A model generated the notes under the pieces. It was not told where the DNA came from. It searched no databases and worked only from the letters and a program-made list of their open reading frames with translations. From NCBI GenBank assembly GCA_035525015.1, contig DATLFC010000225.1, forward strand, positions 1-18,807: a stretch of DNA of 18,807 bases, read 5' to 3'. Within the stretch, counting starts at the first letter, position 1. Every line of letters begins with the position of its first letter. Made by a program: the position numbers and the translations under genes. Positions 6,826-15,452 of the stretch are shown here, piece by piece. The DNA is from DATLEX01 sp035525015. GTDB taxonomy: Bacteria; Acidobacteriota; Thermoanaerobaculia; Gp7-AA8.

Positions 6826-8508
6826 ATGCGCACGATCGCCTTCATTTCTCTCTTCTTCGCTCTCTCGGCGTCGGGGGGCGGCCTCACGCCGGAGCCGGCC
6901 GCCTGCGGCCTCCCTCTCCTCGAGCCTCCGCTCTGCACGGAGGGCGCGTTCGGTCGCGATGAGGCTTCGCAATTCAGCGCTCTTGCGGCGGACGAGATCG
7001 ACGCCATCGTGACGGCCGCCGCCCGATCGCTGACGGCCGAGACGCTGACGGTCGCCGTCGTCGACCGCGCGGGACGGCCGCTGGCCGTCTTCAGAAAAGC
7101 GGCTGCGATGCCCGGCGACGAGATTCTCGCCGTGGGCGTGGCGCGGACCGCCGCGTTCTTCAGCCACGACATGGCGCCGCTCTCCTCGCGCACCGTCCGC
7201 TTCGTGAGCGGGATTCATTTTCCTCCCGACGTCAGGAACGCGCCGAGCGGAGCGCTCTACGGAATCGAGAACACGAACCGCGGCTGCGATCTGAACGTCG
7301 TCTTCAACGAAGGGAAGTGCATCCCTCGCGCACGATCGCTGAGCGGCGAGCCGTGTCACGCCACCGACAGCAGCGGCTGCGGCCCCGGAATCGTCACCGG
7401 GAAGAGATTGCCCGCCGACCTCTCCAGCACCAGCGTGCAGGCGGGAGGAGTCCCCCTCTACCGGATCGTTCCGCCGGGGCTCGACCGGGCGCTTGAAGGC
7501 ATCGTCACGAACGGGAAACTGGTCGGCGCGATCGGCGTGGTCGGCGCACCGGAGAGCGATCTCGACGAATTCGCCGCCGCCACCGGCGCGTTCGGCGCGC
7601 CGGGCATCGTCCCTCTCCCCTTCTATCCGCTGCCGAAGCCGGGAAACGTCTTCGTCGAAGGGATCCGACTCCCCTTTCTGGGGCCGCGCATCCGTCTCGA
7701 CTTCGACCGCAACGGTCTTCCCACCGGCATCCGGCGCCTCCCCGGGACGGCCGCCGGCAGCGCGGACGGCGAATACGTGATCGCGCCGCACAGCGGCGGC
7801 TGCGCTCCGAACGAATACCTGGTCGGACCGCTCTCCGGTTCGCGGCTCTCCCGCGACGACGTCGACGGCATCGTCATGCGGGCCATCGCCACGGCGCGCC
7901 GGACACGCGGCCTGATCCGCCTGCCGCTCAACAGCCATGCGCGGCTGGTCATCGCCGTCGCCGATGTCGACGGCTCCATCCTGGCGCTCTACCGGATGCC
8001 CGACGCGACGCTGTTCTCGGTCGACGTCGCCGCTGCGAAGTCGCGCAACGTCGTGCATTTCAGCACCGCCGCCGACCTGGCGGGAGTACCGCCCGGCACG
8101 GCGGTGACCAATCGCACGATCGGCTTCGGCGCGCAGCCGTTCTTTCCGCCCGGCATCGATACGCGCAATGTTCGCGAGGGGCCGTGGTACCGCTCGATCT
8201 TCCTTCCCGATCTCGAGAATCCGTGCTCGCAGGGGATGGGGGTTCCGGATCCGAACCGGAACGGCGTCGTCTTCTTCGCCGGCTCGTCGCCGCTCTACCG
8301 CGGCGGAGAGATCGCCGGAGGCCTCGGCGTGAGCGGCGACGGGATCGAGCAGGACGACTACGTCGCGTTTCACGCCGCCGGTCCGTTCCTCCCGTCGCGT
8401 GAGATCTGGGCCGATCGGGTGAAGATCGACGGGGCCCGCCTGCCGATGTTCAAGTTCCCCCGCCAGCCGGAAGGGGTCACCGAATGCGGAGGGCGCTCTT
8501 GCGACTGA
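6826..8508 (+). CDS. Exported protein with two GlcG/HbpS-like domains
   Basis: This 560-residue protein has a Sec signal peptide (residues 1 to about 18) and no convincing lipobox. Residues about 48-265 and 341-535 resemble GlcG/HbpS (PF03928) domains: each begins with a 'D.(I/V)D.IV..A' helix, followed by a 'VAVVDRAGRPLAVFR' or 'IAVADVDGSILALYR' hairpin, and each ends with a Gly-rich strand ('LVGAIGVVG', 'IAGGLGVSGDG'). The first copy carries a Cys-containing insert of about 90 residues. There are ten cysteines but no CxxCH, so disulfides are more likely than covalent heme. GlcG/HbpS proteins bind heme or small ligands. Within a cytochrome operon, an envelope heme-binding or chaperone role is plausible but unproven. 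A purine-rich AGAAGAGAG (6810-6818) precedes the ATG. The 3' end overlaps the next gene by 25 bp. Confidence 0.7.
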   Translation: MRTIAFISLFFALSASGGGLTPEPAACGLPLLEPPLCTEGAFGRDEASQFSALAADEIDAIVTAAARSLTAETLTVAVVDRAGRPLAVFRKAAAMPGDEILAVGVARTAAFFSHDMAPLSSRTVRFVSGIHFPPDVRNAPSGALYGIENTNRGCDLNVVFNEGKCIPRARSLSGEPCHATDSSGCGPGIVTGKRLPADLSSTSVQAGGVPLYRIVPPGLDRALEGIVTNGKLVGAIGVVGAPESDLDEFAAATGAFGAPGIVPLPFYPLPKPGNVFVEGIRLPFLGPRIRLDFDRNGLPTGIRRLPGTAAGSADGEYVIAPHSGGCAPNEYLVGPLSGSRLSRDDVDGIVMRAIATARRTRGLIRLPLNSHARLVIAVADVDGSILALYRMPDATLFSVDVAAAKSRNVVHFSTAADLAGVPPGTAVTNRTIGFGAQPFFPPGIDTRNVREGPWYRSIFLPDLENPCSQGMGVPDPNRNGVVFFAGSSPLYRGGEIAGGLGVSGDGIEQDDYVAFHAAGPFLPSREIWADRVKIDGARLPMFKFPRQPEGVTECGGRSCD

Positions 8509-10481
8509 CCTGGCTGATCGGATCGCTGCTCGCCGCCGCGTCGCTTCCGGCGGCGGTGACGATCCACTCCGGCCAGCCGCTCTTCACCGAGTCCGTGCCG
8601 TTCGTCATCCGCGGAACGGCAGCGCCAAACACAGTGGTGTCGATCACGATCGCGCCGGGGTCCTGGCCCGAAGCAACCACCGTCGCGGCACCCGATGGAA
8701 CATGGAGTCTCGAGTGGACCGCGCCGATCGTGACGGGAACGTACGAGATCGAGGCGCGGTCCGATGGCGACACCGCCAACGCAATCCTGCGTGTCCAGCT
8801 GCGCGACCGTCTTCCACGGCGGCCTCCGATCGTCTCCCCGCCGCAATATCGCGACCCGGAGATCTTCGACACGGGCGAAAACGTGGAGCTGACCGATCGC
8901 TGGCGGATCGTTCCTCCCCCGTACGAGCTCGACGAGACGCCGCGCGCGCGCGCCATCGGCGATCGCGGCGCGACTCTGGACCCATACAACAAGAACCTGC
9001 TGAAAGGCGATTACCCGATTCGAGGGGACGATCTTTTTCTCGTTCTGACCGCCATCTCCGACTCGATGGTCGAGGCGCGAACGATTCCGACGCCATCCGG
9101 AGTCAGCGCGCGCCGGCCGGGGAGCTTCCCCTTCTTCGGGAGCGACGATCAGGCGATGCTCGCGCAGAACGTCATCCTTTCCGCCGATCTCTTCCAGGGC
9201 GACACGGTCTTTCAACCGGTCCGGCAGCGGCTGAAGGTGACGCTGATCGGAAATATCGATCACGTCCGCGTCGACGAGACGGGCGTGCTGAGGCCCGACG
9301 TCCGGCGCGGGAACGAGCGGACGGGAAGACGGCTGTCGCTGCAGGAGCTGTTCTACGAGCGGAAGCTCCGCGATCTCAGTCCGAACTACGACTTCGCCTC
9401 GGTGCGGGTCGGATCCCAACCGTTCTCCAGCGACTTCCGCGGTTTCGTCTTCGCGGACACGAATCTGGGAGTGCGGTTCTTCGGCAACCACGGGTCGAAC
9501 CGCTACCAGTACAACCTCGCGTTCTTCGAGCGGATGGAGAAGGACACCAACAGCGGCCTGAACACGCTCCATCTCCGGGACCAGCGCGTCGCGGTGGCCA
9601 ACTTCTACTGGCAGGATTTCCTCCGTCCCGGCTACACGCAGCAGTTCTCCATCCACCACGTCCGGGATGAGGGGGGCTTTCACTTCGACAGCAACGGCTT
9701 CCTGGTGAGGCCGGCGCCGGTCGGTTCGTTCACGCCGCACGACGTCGAGGCGACGTATCTCGGCGCCGCCGGCTTCGGACACTTCGGACGGATCAATGTC
9801 GATCACGCGATCTACTACGTCTTCGGCCGCGACAGCCACAACCCCGTCGCCGGCCCCGATCCCGAGCTGCGGCGCGGCGACGCCATCCGCATCGGCGCCG
9901 GGATGGCCGCGCTCGAGCTCTCCTACGATCGCGACTGGTTCCGGCCGCGCATCGGCTTCTTCTATGCGTCGGGCGATCGGGAACCTCGCGACCGGAACGG
10001 CCGCGGCTTCGATTCGATCGCCGATTCGCCGCTGTTCGCGGGCGGAGGATTCAGCTTCTTCAACCGCCTCGGCATCCGCCTCGCCGGTTCGGGCGTCTCG
10101 CTCGTCGAGCGGGGCAGCCTCCTCCCGTCGCTGCGCAGCAGCAAGGACCAGGGACAGCCGAATTACGTCAACCCGGGCGTGCAGCTCCTCACGGCCGGCC
10201 TCGACGTCGAAGTCACGCCGCGTCTGAAAGCCGTCTTCACCGGAAACTACATCCGCCTCGATGCCACCGAGCCCCTCGAAGAGATCCTCTTTCAGGGAGA
10301 GATCGATCGGGAGATCGGATTCGATCTGAGCGCCGGCTTCCGCTACCGGCCGTTCCTCAACAACAACGTGGTGGTCGTGGGCGGCGCGGCCGCGCTGTTC
10401 CCCGGCCGGGGATTCCGCGACATCTACGAGAGTGATGGAACGCTGTACCACGTTTTCACCAACCTCATTCTGCAGTTCTGA
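8484..10481 (+). CDS. Outer-membrane beta-barrel protein with N-terminal Ig-like domain
   Basis: This 665-residue exported protein has a signal peptide (residues 1-24, ending in a Pro-Ala-Ala site). Residues about 25-110 form a beta-sandwich reminiscent of bacterial Ig-like domains ('GTAAPNTVVSITI', 'APDGTWSLEWTAP'). From about residue 165 ('DPYNKNLLKGDYPI') to the end it is rich in alternating aromatic and hydrophobic strands and Asp/Asn/Gly turns, and it ends in 'LILQF', a C-terminal Phe signature for outer-membrane insertion. Aromatic patches such as 'FGNHGSNRYQYNLAFFER' support a barrel of about 500 residues. The ATG at 8484 follows GGAAGGGG (8469-8476) and overlaps the previous gene out of frame. 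Between multiheme cytochrome genes, it is a candidate pore for a porin-cytochrome conduit. It is not visibly an MtrB/PioB homologue; strand count and partner binding are not established. Confidence 0.75.
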   Translation: MRRALLRLTWLIGSLLAAASLPAAVTIHSGQPLFTESVPFVIRGTAAPNTVVSITIAPGSWPEATTVAAPDGTWSLEWTAPIVTGTYEIEARSDGDTANAILRVQLRDRLPRRPPIVSPPQYRDPEIFDTGENVELTDRWRIVPPPYELDETPRARAIGDRGATLDPYNKNLLKGDYPIRGDDLFLVLTAISDSMVEARTIPTPSGVSARRPGSFPFFGSDDQAMLAQNVILSADLFQGDTVFQPVRQRLKVTLIGNIDHVRVDETGVLRPDVRRGNERTGRRLSLQELFYERKLRDLSPNYDFASVRVGSQPFSSDFRGFVFADTNLGVRFFGNHGSNRYQYNLAFFERMEKDTNSGLNTLHLRDQRVAVANFYWQDFLRPGYTQQFSIHHVRDEGGFHFDSNGFLVRPAPVGSFTPHDVEATYLGAAGFGHFGRINVDHAIYYVFGRDSHNPVAGPDPELRRGDAIRIGAGMAALELSYDRDWFRPRIGFFYASGDREPRDRNGRGFDSIADSPLFAGGGFSFFNRLGIRLAGSGVSLVERGSLLPSLRSSKDQGQPNYVNPGVQLLTAGLDVEVTPRLKAVFTGNYIRLDATEPLEEILFQGEIDREIGFDLSAGFRYRPFLNNNVVVVGGAAALFPGRGFRDIYESDGTLYHVFTNLILQF

Positions 10482-10489
10482 GGAGAGCG

Positions 10490-13400
10490 ATGAGACAAGC
10501 GTTGCTGACGGTCTTCCTCGCGGGCGCGCTCCACGGCATTTCCGTGGCGGCGGCGAAGGCCGTGGAGCCGGAGAGCGACGGCTGCCTCTCGTGCCACGCG
10601 GGAATCGAGCCGATGCACGCCTCGGGAGCGGTGCGTCTCACCTGCATCGATTGCCACGGAGGCAACCCCGCGGCCGGCCGCTCCGGCGCCGCCCCCGGAA
10701 CAGCCGAATACGAGCGGGCCAGACAACAGGCCCACGTTCCACCGGGGAATCCTCTGATCTGGCGCACATCGGCGAATCCGCCGCGCACCTACACGGCCCT
10801 GCTCGACGAGTCGCCGGAGTTCGTCCGCTTCATGAACCCGGGCGACCTCCGCGTGGCGAGGCAGACCTGCGGCGGCTGTCATCCGCGGCAGGTCGCGGCG
10901 GTGCCGCGCAGCACGATGACAACCAGCGCCGTTTTCTGGGCCGCGGTCGGATACGCGAATGGCATTCTCAGCCGCAAGGTGGCTTTCCTCGGCGAGAGTT
11001 ACAACCGCGACGGGAATCCGCAGATCCTCCGGCCGGCCACGCCGCCCACGCCGGAGCAGATCGCCAAAGGGGCGCTCCCCCAGCTCCTCCCTCTCCCCCG
11101 CTGGGAGATCATGCAGCCGGGCGAGCTGCTCCGCGCCTTCGAACGGGGCGGCATCCTGCAGAACAGCGTCCCGCCGGAGATCGGCAACCCGAATCCCGCC
11201 GACGAGGCGGGGCGCCCCGACATCCGGCTGAGCAACCGCGGACGGGGAACGGGTTTGCGCATCACGCCGGGGCTGATCAATCTCCACAAGACACGGCTCA
11301 ACGATCCGCACCTCTCCTTCCTCGGCACGAACGACCACCCGGGCGACTACCGCTCGAGCGGCTGCAGCGGCTGCCACGTGGTCTACGCCAACGACCGCGA
11401 TCCGCTTCACTCGGGACCGTACGCGCCGCACGGCCACACGGGCCTGTCGGTGAGCGGCGATCCGACGATTCCGAAAGACGAGAAAGGCCATCCGCTTCGC
11501 CATCAGTTCACGCGGGCGATCCCGACCAGCCAGTGCATGAGCTGCCACATGCACCAGCCGAACTCGTTCGTGAACACCTATCTCGGCTACACCATGTGGG
11601 ACTACGAGAGCGACGCGGAGCTGCTCTTTCCCGCAGAGCAGCGATACCCGAGCGAAGCCGAGAAGCGGGCCAGCCTCGAGCACAACCCGGAAGGGGCGGC
11701 GGTGCGCGGTCTCTGGACCGACGTGGCGCTCCTGGAAAGGGTGACCAGCCTCAACCCGAGAGCGAAGCACACGCAGTTTGCCGATTACCACGGCCACGGG
11801 TGGAACTTCATGGCCGTGTTCAAGCGCGACCGGAAAGGAAATCTGCTCGACGCCGACGGCGGGATCGTGCCGTTCGACGATCCGGAGAAGTTCCGCAAGA
11901 GCGTTCATCTCCGCGACATTCATCTGGAAAAAGGGATGCACTGCGTCGATTGCCACTTCTCGCAGGACAGCCACGGCAACGGGCAGATCTACGGCGAATA
12001 CGGCGACACGATCGAGATCGAGTGTGAGGACTGCCATGGCACGCTGCGGAGCTACACGAATCTCCGCACGTCCGGCCCCGCGGCACCTCCCGGCGGCACC
12101 GATCTGCGCCTCGGGACCACGCCGTCCGGCCGGCGCCGCTTCGCCTGGTCGGGTGGGAAGCTGTGGCAGCGATCGATGGTCAACCCCGCCCTGCAATGGG
12201 AGGTCGTGCAGGTGAAGGACACGATCACCTCCGGGCACCAGCGCTACAACGAGCGCTCGCACTATGCCAAGACCATCCAGCGGGGAGGAGCGTCGTGGGG
12301 GGCGGCGACGAACGTGGCGCACGACGTCGAGGCGATCACCTGTTACGCGTGCCACACATCGTGGATGACCTCGTGCTCGGGCTGCCATCTGCCGCAGGAA
12401 CAGAACGCGAAGACGCCGATGCAGCACTACGAAGGGACGGAGACGCGGAACTACGCGTCGTACAACCCGCAGGTCATCCGCACCGATGCCTTCATGATCG
12501 GCGTCAACGGCACGACGAAGGGACAGAAGATCGCCCCGGTCCGCTCGTCGAGCGCGCTGGTGATCAGCTCCACGAACGCCCTGCGCCAGCGCATCTACAT
12601 CCAGCAGCCTCCCATCTCCGCCGCCGGCTACAGCAGCCAGGCCTTCAACCCGCACGTGCCGCACACGGTCCGATCGCGCGAGACGCAGCCGTGCGGCAGT
12701 TGCCATCTGACGGAGGCGAACGACAACAATGCCTGGCTGGCGCAGCTGCTGCTGCAGGGAACGAATTTCGTGAACTTCGCCGGCCGCTTCGTCTGGGTGG
12801 CGGAAGGCGACAAGGGATTCGAGGGCATCGCCGTCACGGAGTGGAACGAGCCACAGGCGGTCATCGGATCGTCACTGCACCGCATCGTCTATCCCGACGA
12901 TCACGAGAAACACCGCCGGAACCATCTCCAGCTCGCCACCGCACATCATCACCACGGTCACGCGCGGAGCGTTCAGTTGCGCGGTGAATATCTCTTCACC
13001 GCCAACGGCGAGCTCGGATTCGAGGTCTACGACGTTGCGAACATCGACAACAAGGACTTCTCGGAGCGAATCGTCACGGCGCCGGTCTCGCCGCTCGGCC
13101 AGAGGACGTTCGTGAAGACGAAGTTCGCCAGCGCGGTCGCTCTCCCTACGACCATGCCCGTCGACCCGACGCGTGAAGCGGCGCTCATCCCCGAGAATCA
13201 GGAGCGGCCGATGCACCCGCTCTACCGGTACGCCTACATCGCCGATCGCGACGAGGGGCTGATCCTCGTCGACGTCACCACGCTGGTCGACGGCGATCCG
13301 TCGAACAACTTCCTCCAGCGCGCCGTCACCTTCAACCCTGACGGAGTCGTGACCGGGGCCCATTCGATCACCGTGGCGGGACGATGGGTCTTCATCGGCA

Positions 13401-14104
13401 CGGATCGAGCGCTCGTGGTCGTCGATGTCGACGAGCCGCTCGTCCCGCGCCTGGCAGCCGTGCTGCCCGGATTCGCACAGCCGTCCGCGATCGCCGTGCA
13501 GTTCCGCTATGCCTTCGTCACCGACCGGCGCGGGTTCCACACGGTCGACATCACCGACCCGGCACGCCCCCGCCTTGCGGCGTCGTTGCCGGTCGCCGAC
13601 GCCCGCAACATCTACGTCGCCCGCACCTATGCGTATGTCGCCGCCGGGAAGGAAGGGATGATCGTCATCGACGTCGAGACGCCCACCGCGCCGCGCGTCG
13701 ACCAGCTGTTCGATGGGGGCGGAGTCCTGCAGGACACGTGGGATATCAAGGTGGCGTCGACGAATGCCAGCACCTACGCCTACGTCGCCGACGGCGTCCA
13801 CGGGCTGAAAGTCGTCCAGCTCACATCGCCGTCGTGGACCCCCGGCTACGCCGGATTCAGTCCGCGCCCCGCGCCGCGGATCATCGCCATGCGGCAGACG
13901 CGAGGACCGGCGCTGGCGATCTCCAAGGGACTCGACCGCGACCGCGCCGTCGATGAGAGCGGCAATCAGGTCTCGATCTTCAACCGCATCGGCGCCCGTC
14001 CCATGACGCTCCCGGAGATGCAGCGGCTCTATCTCCGCGACGGCAGGATCTATACGGTTCACGAACATCCGGCCGCCCTCCCACGGATCGAGGTGGAACG
14101 ATGA
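10490..14104 (+). CDS. Secreted decaheme cytochrome c with C-terminal LVIVD-repeat domain
   Basis: This protein has 1204 residues, with a Sec signal peptide (residues 1 to about 22, 'VAAAKA'). Ten CxxCH motifs start at C32, 52, 127, 292, 349, 485, 512, 618, 629 and 735. A His-rich segment (H819-H822, H824) follows and marks the switch to the last 380 residues. These carry LVIVD-type repeats that probably form a beta-propeller: 'YAYIADRDEGLILVDV', 'WVFIGTDRALVVVDV', 'YAFVTDRRGFHTVDI', 'YAYVAAGKEGMIVIDV' and 'YAYVADGVHGLKVVQL'. There is no membrane anchor or lipobox, so it is periplasmic or outer-surface. AGGAG (10481-10485) precedes the ATG, and the stop overlaps the next gene (ATGA). The likely role is the distal electron carrier or a terminal redox enzyme acting with the barrel encoded upstream. 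The substrate is unknown, and I do not recognise a characterised homologue. Confidence 0.88.
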   Translation: MRQALLTVFLAGALHGISVAAAKAVEPESDGCLSCHAGIEPMHASGAVRLTCIDCHGGNPAAGRSGAAPGTAEYERARQQAHVPPGNPLIWRTSANPPRTYTALLDESPEFVRFMNPGDLRVARQTCGGCHPRQVAAVPRSTMTTSAVFWAAVGYANGILSRKVAFLGESYNRDGNPQILRPATPPTPEQIAKGALPQLLPLPRWEIMQPGELLRAFERGGILQNSVPPEIGNPNPADEAGRPDIRLSNRGRGTGLRITPGLINLHKTRLNDPHLSFLGTNDHPGDYRSSGCSGCHVVYANDRDPLHSGPYAPHGHTGLSVSGDPTIPKDEKGHPLRHQFTRAIPTSQCMSCHMHQPNSFVNTYLGYTMWDYESDAELLFPAEQRYPSEAEKRASLEHNPEGAAVRGLWTDVALLERVTSLNPRAKHTQFADYHGHGWNFMAVFKRDRKGNLLDADGGIVPFDDPEKFRKSVHLRDIHLEKGMHCVDCHFSQDSHGNGQIYGEYGDTIEIECEDCHGTLRSYTNLRTSGPAAPPGGTDLRLGTTPSGRRRFAWSGGKLWQRSMVNPALQWEVVQVKDTITSGHQRYNERSHYAKTIQRGGASWGAATNVAHDVEAITCYACHTSWMTSCSGCHLPQEQNAKTPMQHYEGTETRNYASYNPQVIRTDAFMIGVNGTTKGQKIAPVRSSSALVISSTNALRQRIYIQQPPISAAGYSSQAFNPHVPHTVRSRETQPCGSCHLTEANDNNAWLAQLLLQGTNFVNFAGRFVWVAEGDKGFEGIAVTEWNEPQAVIGSSLHRIVYPDDHEKHRRNHLQLATAHHHHGHARSVQLRGEYLFTANGELGFEVYDVANIDNKDFSERIVTAPVSPLGQRTFVKTKFASAVALPTTMPVDPTREAALIPENQERPMHPLYRYAYIADRDEGLILVDVTTLVDGDPSNNFLQRAVTFNPDGVVTGAHSITVAGRWVFIGTDRALVVVDVDEPLVPRLAAVLPGFAQPSAIAVQFRYAFVTDRRGFHTVDITDPARPRLAASLPVADARNIYVARTYAYVAAGKEGMIVIDVETPTAPRVDQLFDGGGVLQDTWDIKVASTNASTYAYVADGVHGLKVVQLTSPSWTPGYAGFSPRPAPRIIAMRQTRGPALAISKGLDRDRAVDESGNQVSIFNRIGARPMTLPEMQRLYLRDGRIYTVHEHPAALPRIEVER

Positions 14105-15378
14105 AGACGCTCCCGGCATCGATCGCCGCCATCGCCCTTTGCGCCACGGTGGCCGCGCCGCAGGCGCAGGCGCAGCAGCCGCGGTACCTCGGCGTCGCCT
14201 CCTGCGCCTACTCCGGCTGCCACGGAGGTACCGAGCCGCTCCAGGCAACTTCCGTCCTGCAGAACGAGTACTACACGTGGCTCAACCGCGACCGCCACGC
14301 TCAGGCATACAACGTTCTGTTCGACGAGCGGAGCACCCGCATTGCCCGGAACATGCGCCTGCGGACGAAGGCATGGGAAGCGGCGATCTGCCTCGACTGC
14401 CACACCACGCATCTCCCCGATTCGGCGGTCGAGGGAACCGTCGACCGCGAAGATGGAGTGCAGTGCGAGGCGTGCCACGGGCCGGCCAGCGGCTGGCGGG
14501 ACGAGCATGCCGAGCCGGGATGGACGCACGAACAGTCGGTCGCGGCGGGGATGATCGATCTCCGCGACATCGTGCGCCGCGCCTCGCTCTGCGTCGGATG
14601 CCACGTCGGCGACGCCCGGAAGGAAGTCGGCCACGAGCTGATCGCCTCCGGACATCCCGTTCTGACGTTCGAGCTCGACAACTACACGGCGTCGATGCCG
14701 CCGCACTGGAAGCCGGGCCCCGAGACGGCCGGCATCGAGGCGTGGGCGGTCGGACAGGTGGTGAAGTTCCGTCAATCGCTCGAGAACCTGGCCCGTCACG
14801 CCGAGGGCGAGACGTGGCCGGAGTTCGCCGACATGGATTGCGGGAGCTGCCACCACTCGCTGCGCGACAGCGAGTGGCGTCAGGAGCGCGGCTGGCCTGG
14901 ACGGGCCGGGCTGCCGTCGTGGAGCCCGCAGCACTGGGCGGTTCTGCGCCTCGTCATCGGACACGTGGCACCGTCGATCCGGTCGGAGCTCGACCCGCTC
15001 GTCGCCGATCTTGGTGCGGCGGTGGCGCGGATGGAAAAAGGAGGCGTGGCCGGCCGTGCGCGGCGCGCGCGAGCACTCGTCGATGCCGCACTGCCGAGGG
15101 TGACCGCGGCGCGATGGTCCCCCCAGGACGTGCGGGCGCTCATGCGAGCCATCGCCGGCGATCAGCAGACGATCCTCGCGGCCGACATTCAGGCCGCCGA
15201 GCAGGCGGCGTTGTCGCTCCACAGCCTGGCCACCGTCCTGACGAGCCGGAACCCCCTTCTCCTCCGCTCGCCGATGGTCCGCGCCATCGACCAGCTGTTC
15301 GTCGAGCTGCGGGCCAGAAACGACTATGACGCGCGCCGGTTCGCGGCCCGCCTCGCCGAGCTCCAGCCGCTTCTTTAG
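14101..15378 (+). CDS. Cytochrome c554-like multiheme protein
   Basis: This 425-residue exported protein has a signal peptide ending 'AQAQA' near residue 24. The N-terminal part follows the cytochrome c-554 pattern: 'YLGVASCAYSGCHGG', then four CxxCH motifs starting at C97, C122, C164 and C247. The first motif (C35, C40, H41) is CX4CH, a spacing known to bind heme in some Desulfovibrio cytochromes c3, so the protein holds four or five hemes. 'SGHPVLTFELDNY' (about 184-196) is also typical of this family and supplies a possible distal His. Residues about 270-425 are helical and heme-free. Cytochrome c554 of Nitrosomonas carries electrons from hydroxylamine oxidoreductase, but no such enzyme is encoded here. 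As the last gene of the operon, it probably shuttles electrons to or from the preceding decaheme protein. No terminator-like hairpin is seen after its stop. Confidence 0.85.
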   Translation: MKTLPASIAAIALCATVAAPQAQAQQPRYLGVASCAYSGCHGGTEPLQATSVLQNEYYTWLNRDRHAQAYNVLFDERSTRIARNMRLRTKAWEAAICLDCHTTHLPDSAVEGTVDREDGVQCEACHGPASGWRDEHAEPGWTHEQSVAAGMIDLRDIVRRASLCVGCHVGDARKEVGHELIASGHPVLTFELDNYTASMPPHWKPGPETAGIEAWAVGQVVKFRQSLENLARHAEGETWPEFADMDCGSCHHSLRDSEWRQERGWPGRAGLPSWSPQHWAVLRLVIGHVAPSIRSELDPLVADLGAAVARMEKGGVAGRARRARALVDAALPRVTAARWSPQDVRALMRAIAGDQQTILAADIQAAEQAALSLHSLATVLTSRNPLLLRSPMVRAIDQLFVELRARNDYDARRFAARLAELQPLL

Positions 15379-15397
15379 CCGTTTCCGCGCCGCGCGC

Positions 15398-15403
15398 TAG
15401 AAT
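15398..15403 (+). promoter_or_regulatory. -10-like hexamer (TAGAAT) before the M16 peptidase genes
   Basis: GCTAGAAT lies 19 bp after the cytochrome stop, with a weak TTAGCC at 15375-15380 at 17-bp spacing. Unlike the other two sites in the window it sits 49 nt before the ATG, leaving a 5' leader of about 42 nt. The leader contains a short inverted repeat (TGCAT at 15422-15426, ATGCA at 15435-15439) and a strong ribosome-binding site. This is a motif-based inference. Confidence 0.45.
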
Positions 15404-15438
15404 CCCCCCTCGTACGGGCTCTGCATGGGCTCCGATGC

Positions 15439-15450
15439 AAGGAGGGTGAT
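15439..15450 (+). promoter_or_regulatory. Strong Shine-Dalgarno sequence
   Basis: AAGGAGGGTGAT is almost the full complement of the 16S rRNA 3' end and lies 7 nt (measured from GGAGG) before the ATG at 15453. It fixes that start against the upstream out-of-frame ATG at 15425, which lacks such a site. It is the strongest ribosome-binding site in the window. Confidence 0.8.
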
Positions 15451-15452
15451 CC

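Noticed and set aside
7340..7390. Clustered cysteines with a following His ('EPCHATDSSGC') in the GlcG-like protein, considered as a heme c site.
   Set aside because: There is no CxxCH or CX4CH arrangement. The ten cysteines of this exported protein fit disulfides better.
8370..10451. A 693-codon - strand frame opposite the barrel gene, and similar ones at 4586-6643, 10424-12706, 12872-14248 and 16724-18583.
   Set aside because: All are mirror-image shadows of well-supported + strand genes, with low-complexity Arg/Val/Asp/Glu-rich products and no motifs.
14101..15378. The c554-like gene as part of a hydroxylamine oxidation or nitrite reduction pathway.
   Set aside because: No hydroxylamine oxidoreductase, NrfA or quinol-docking CycX/NrfH gene is present in the window; family similarity alone does not give the substrate.
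15422..15439. A short inverted repeat (TGCAT, 8-nt loop, ATGCA) in the leader of the M16 unit, considered as a terminator or riboswitch element.
   Set aside because: The stem is only 5 bp, there is no U-tract, and it lies after the promoter-like site. It is too weak to call a regulatory RNA.
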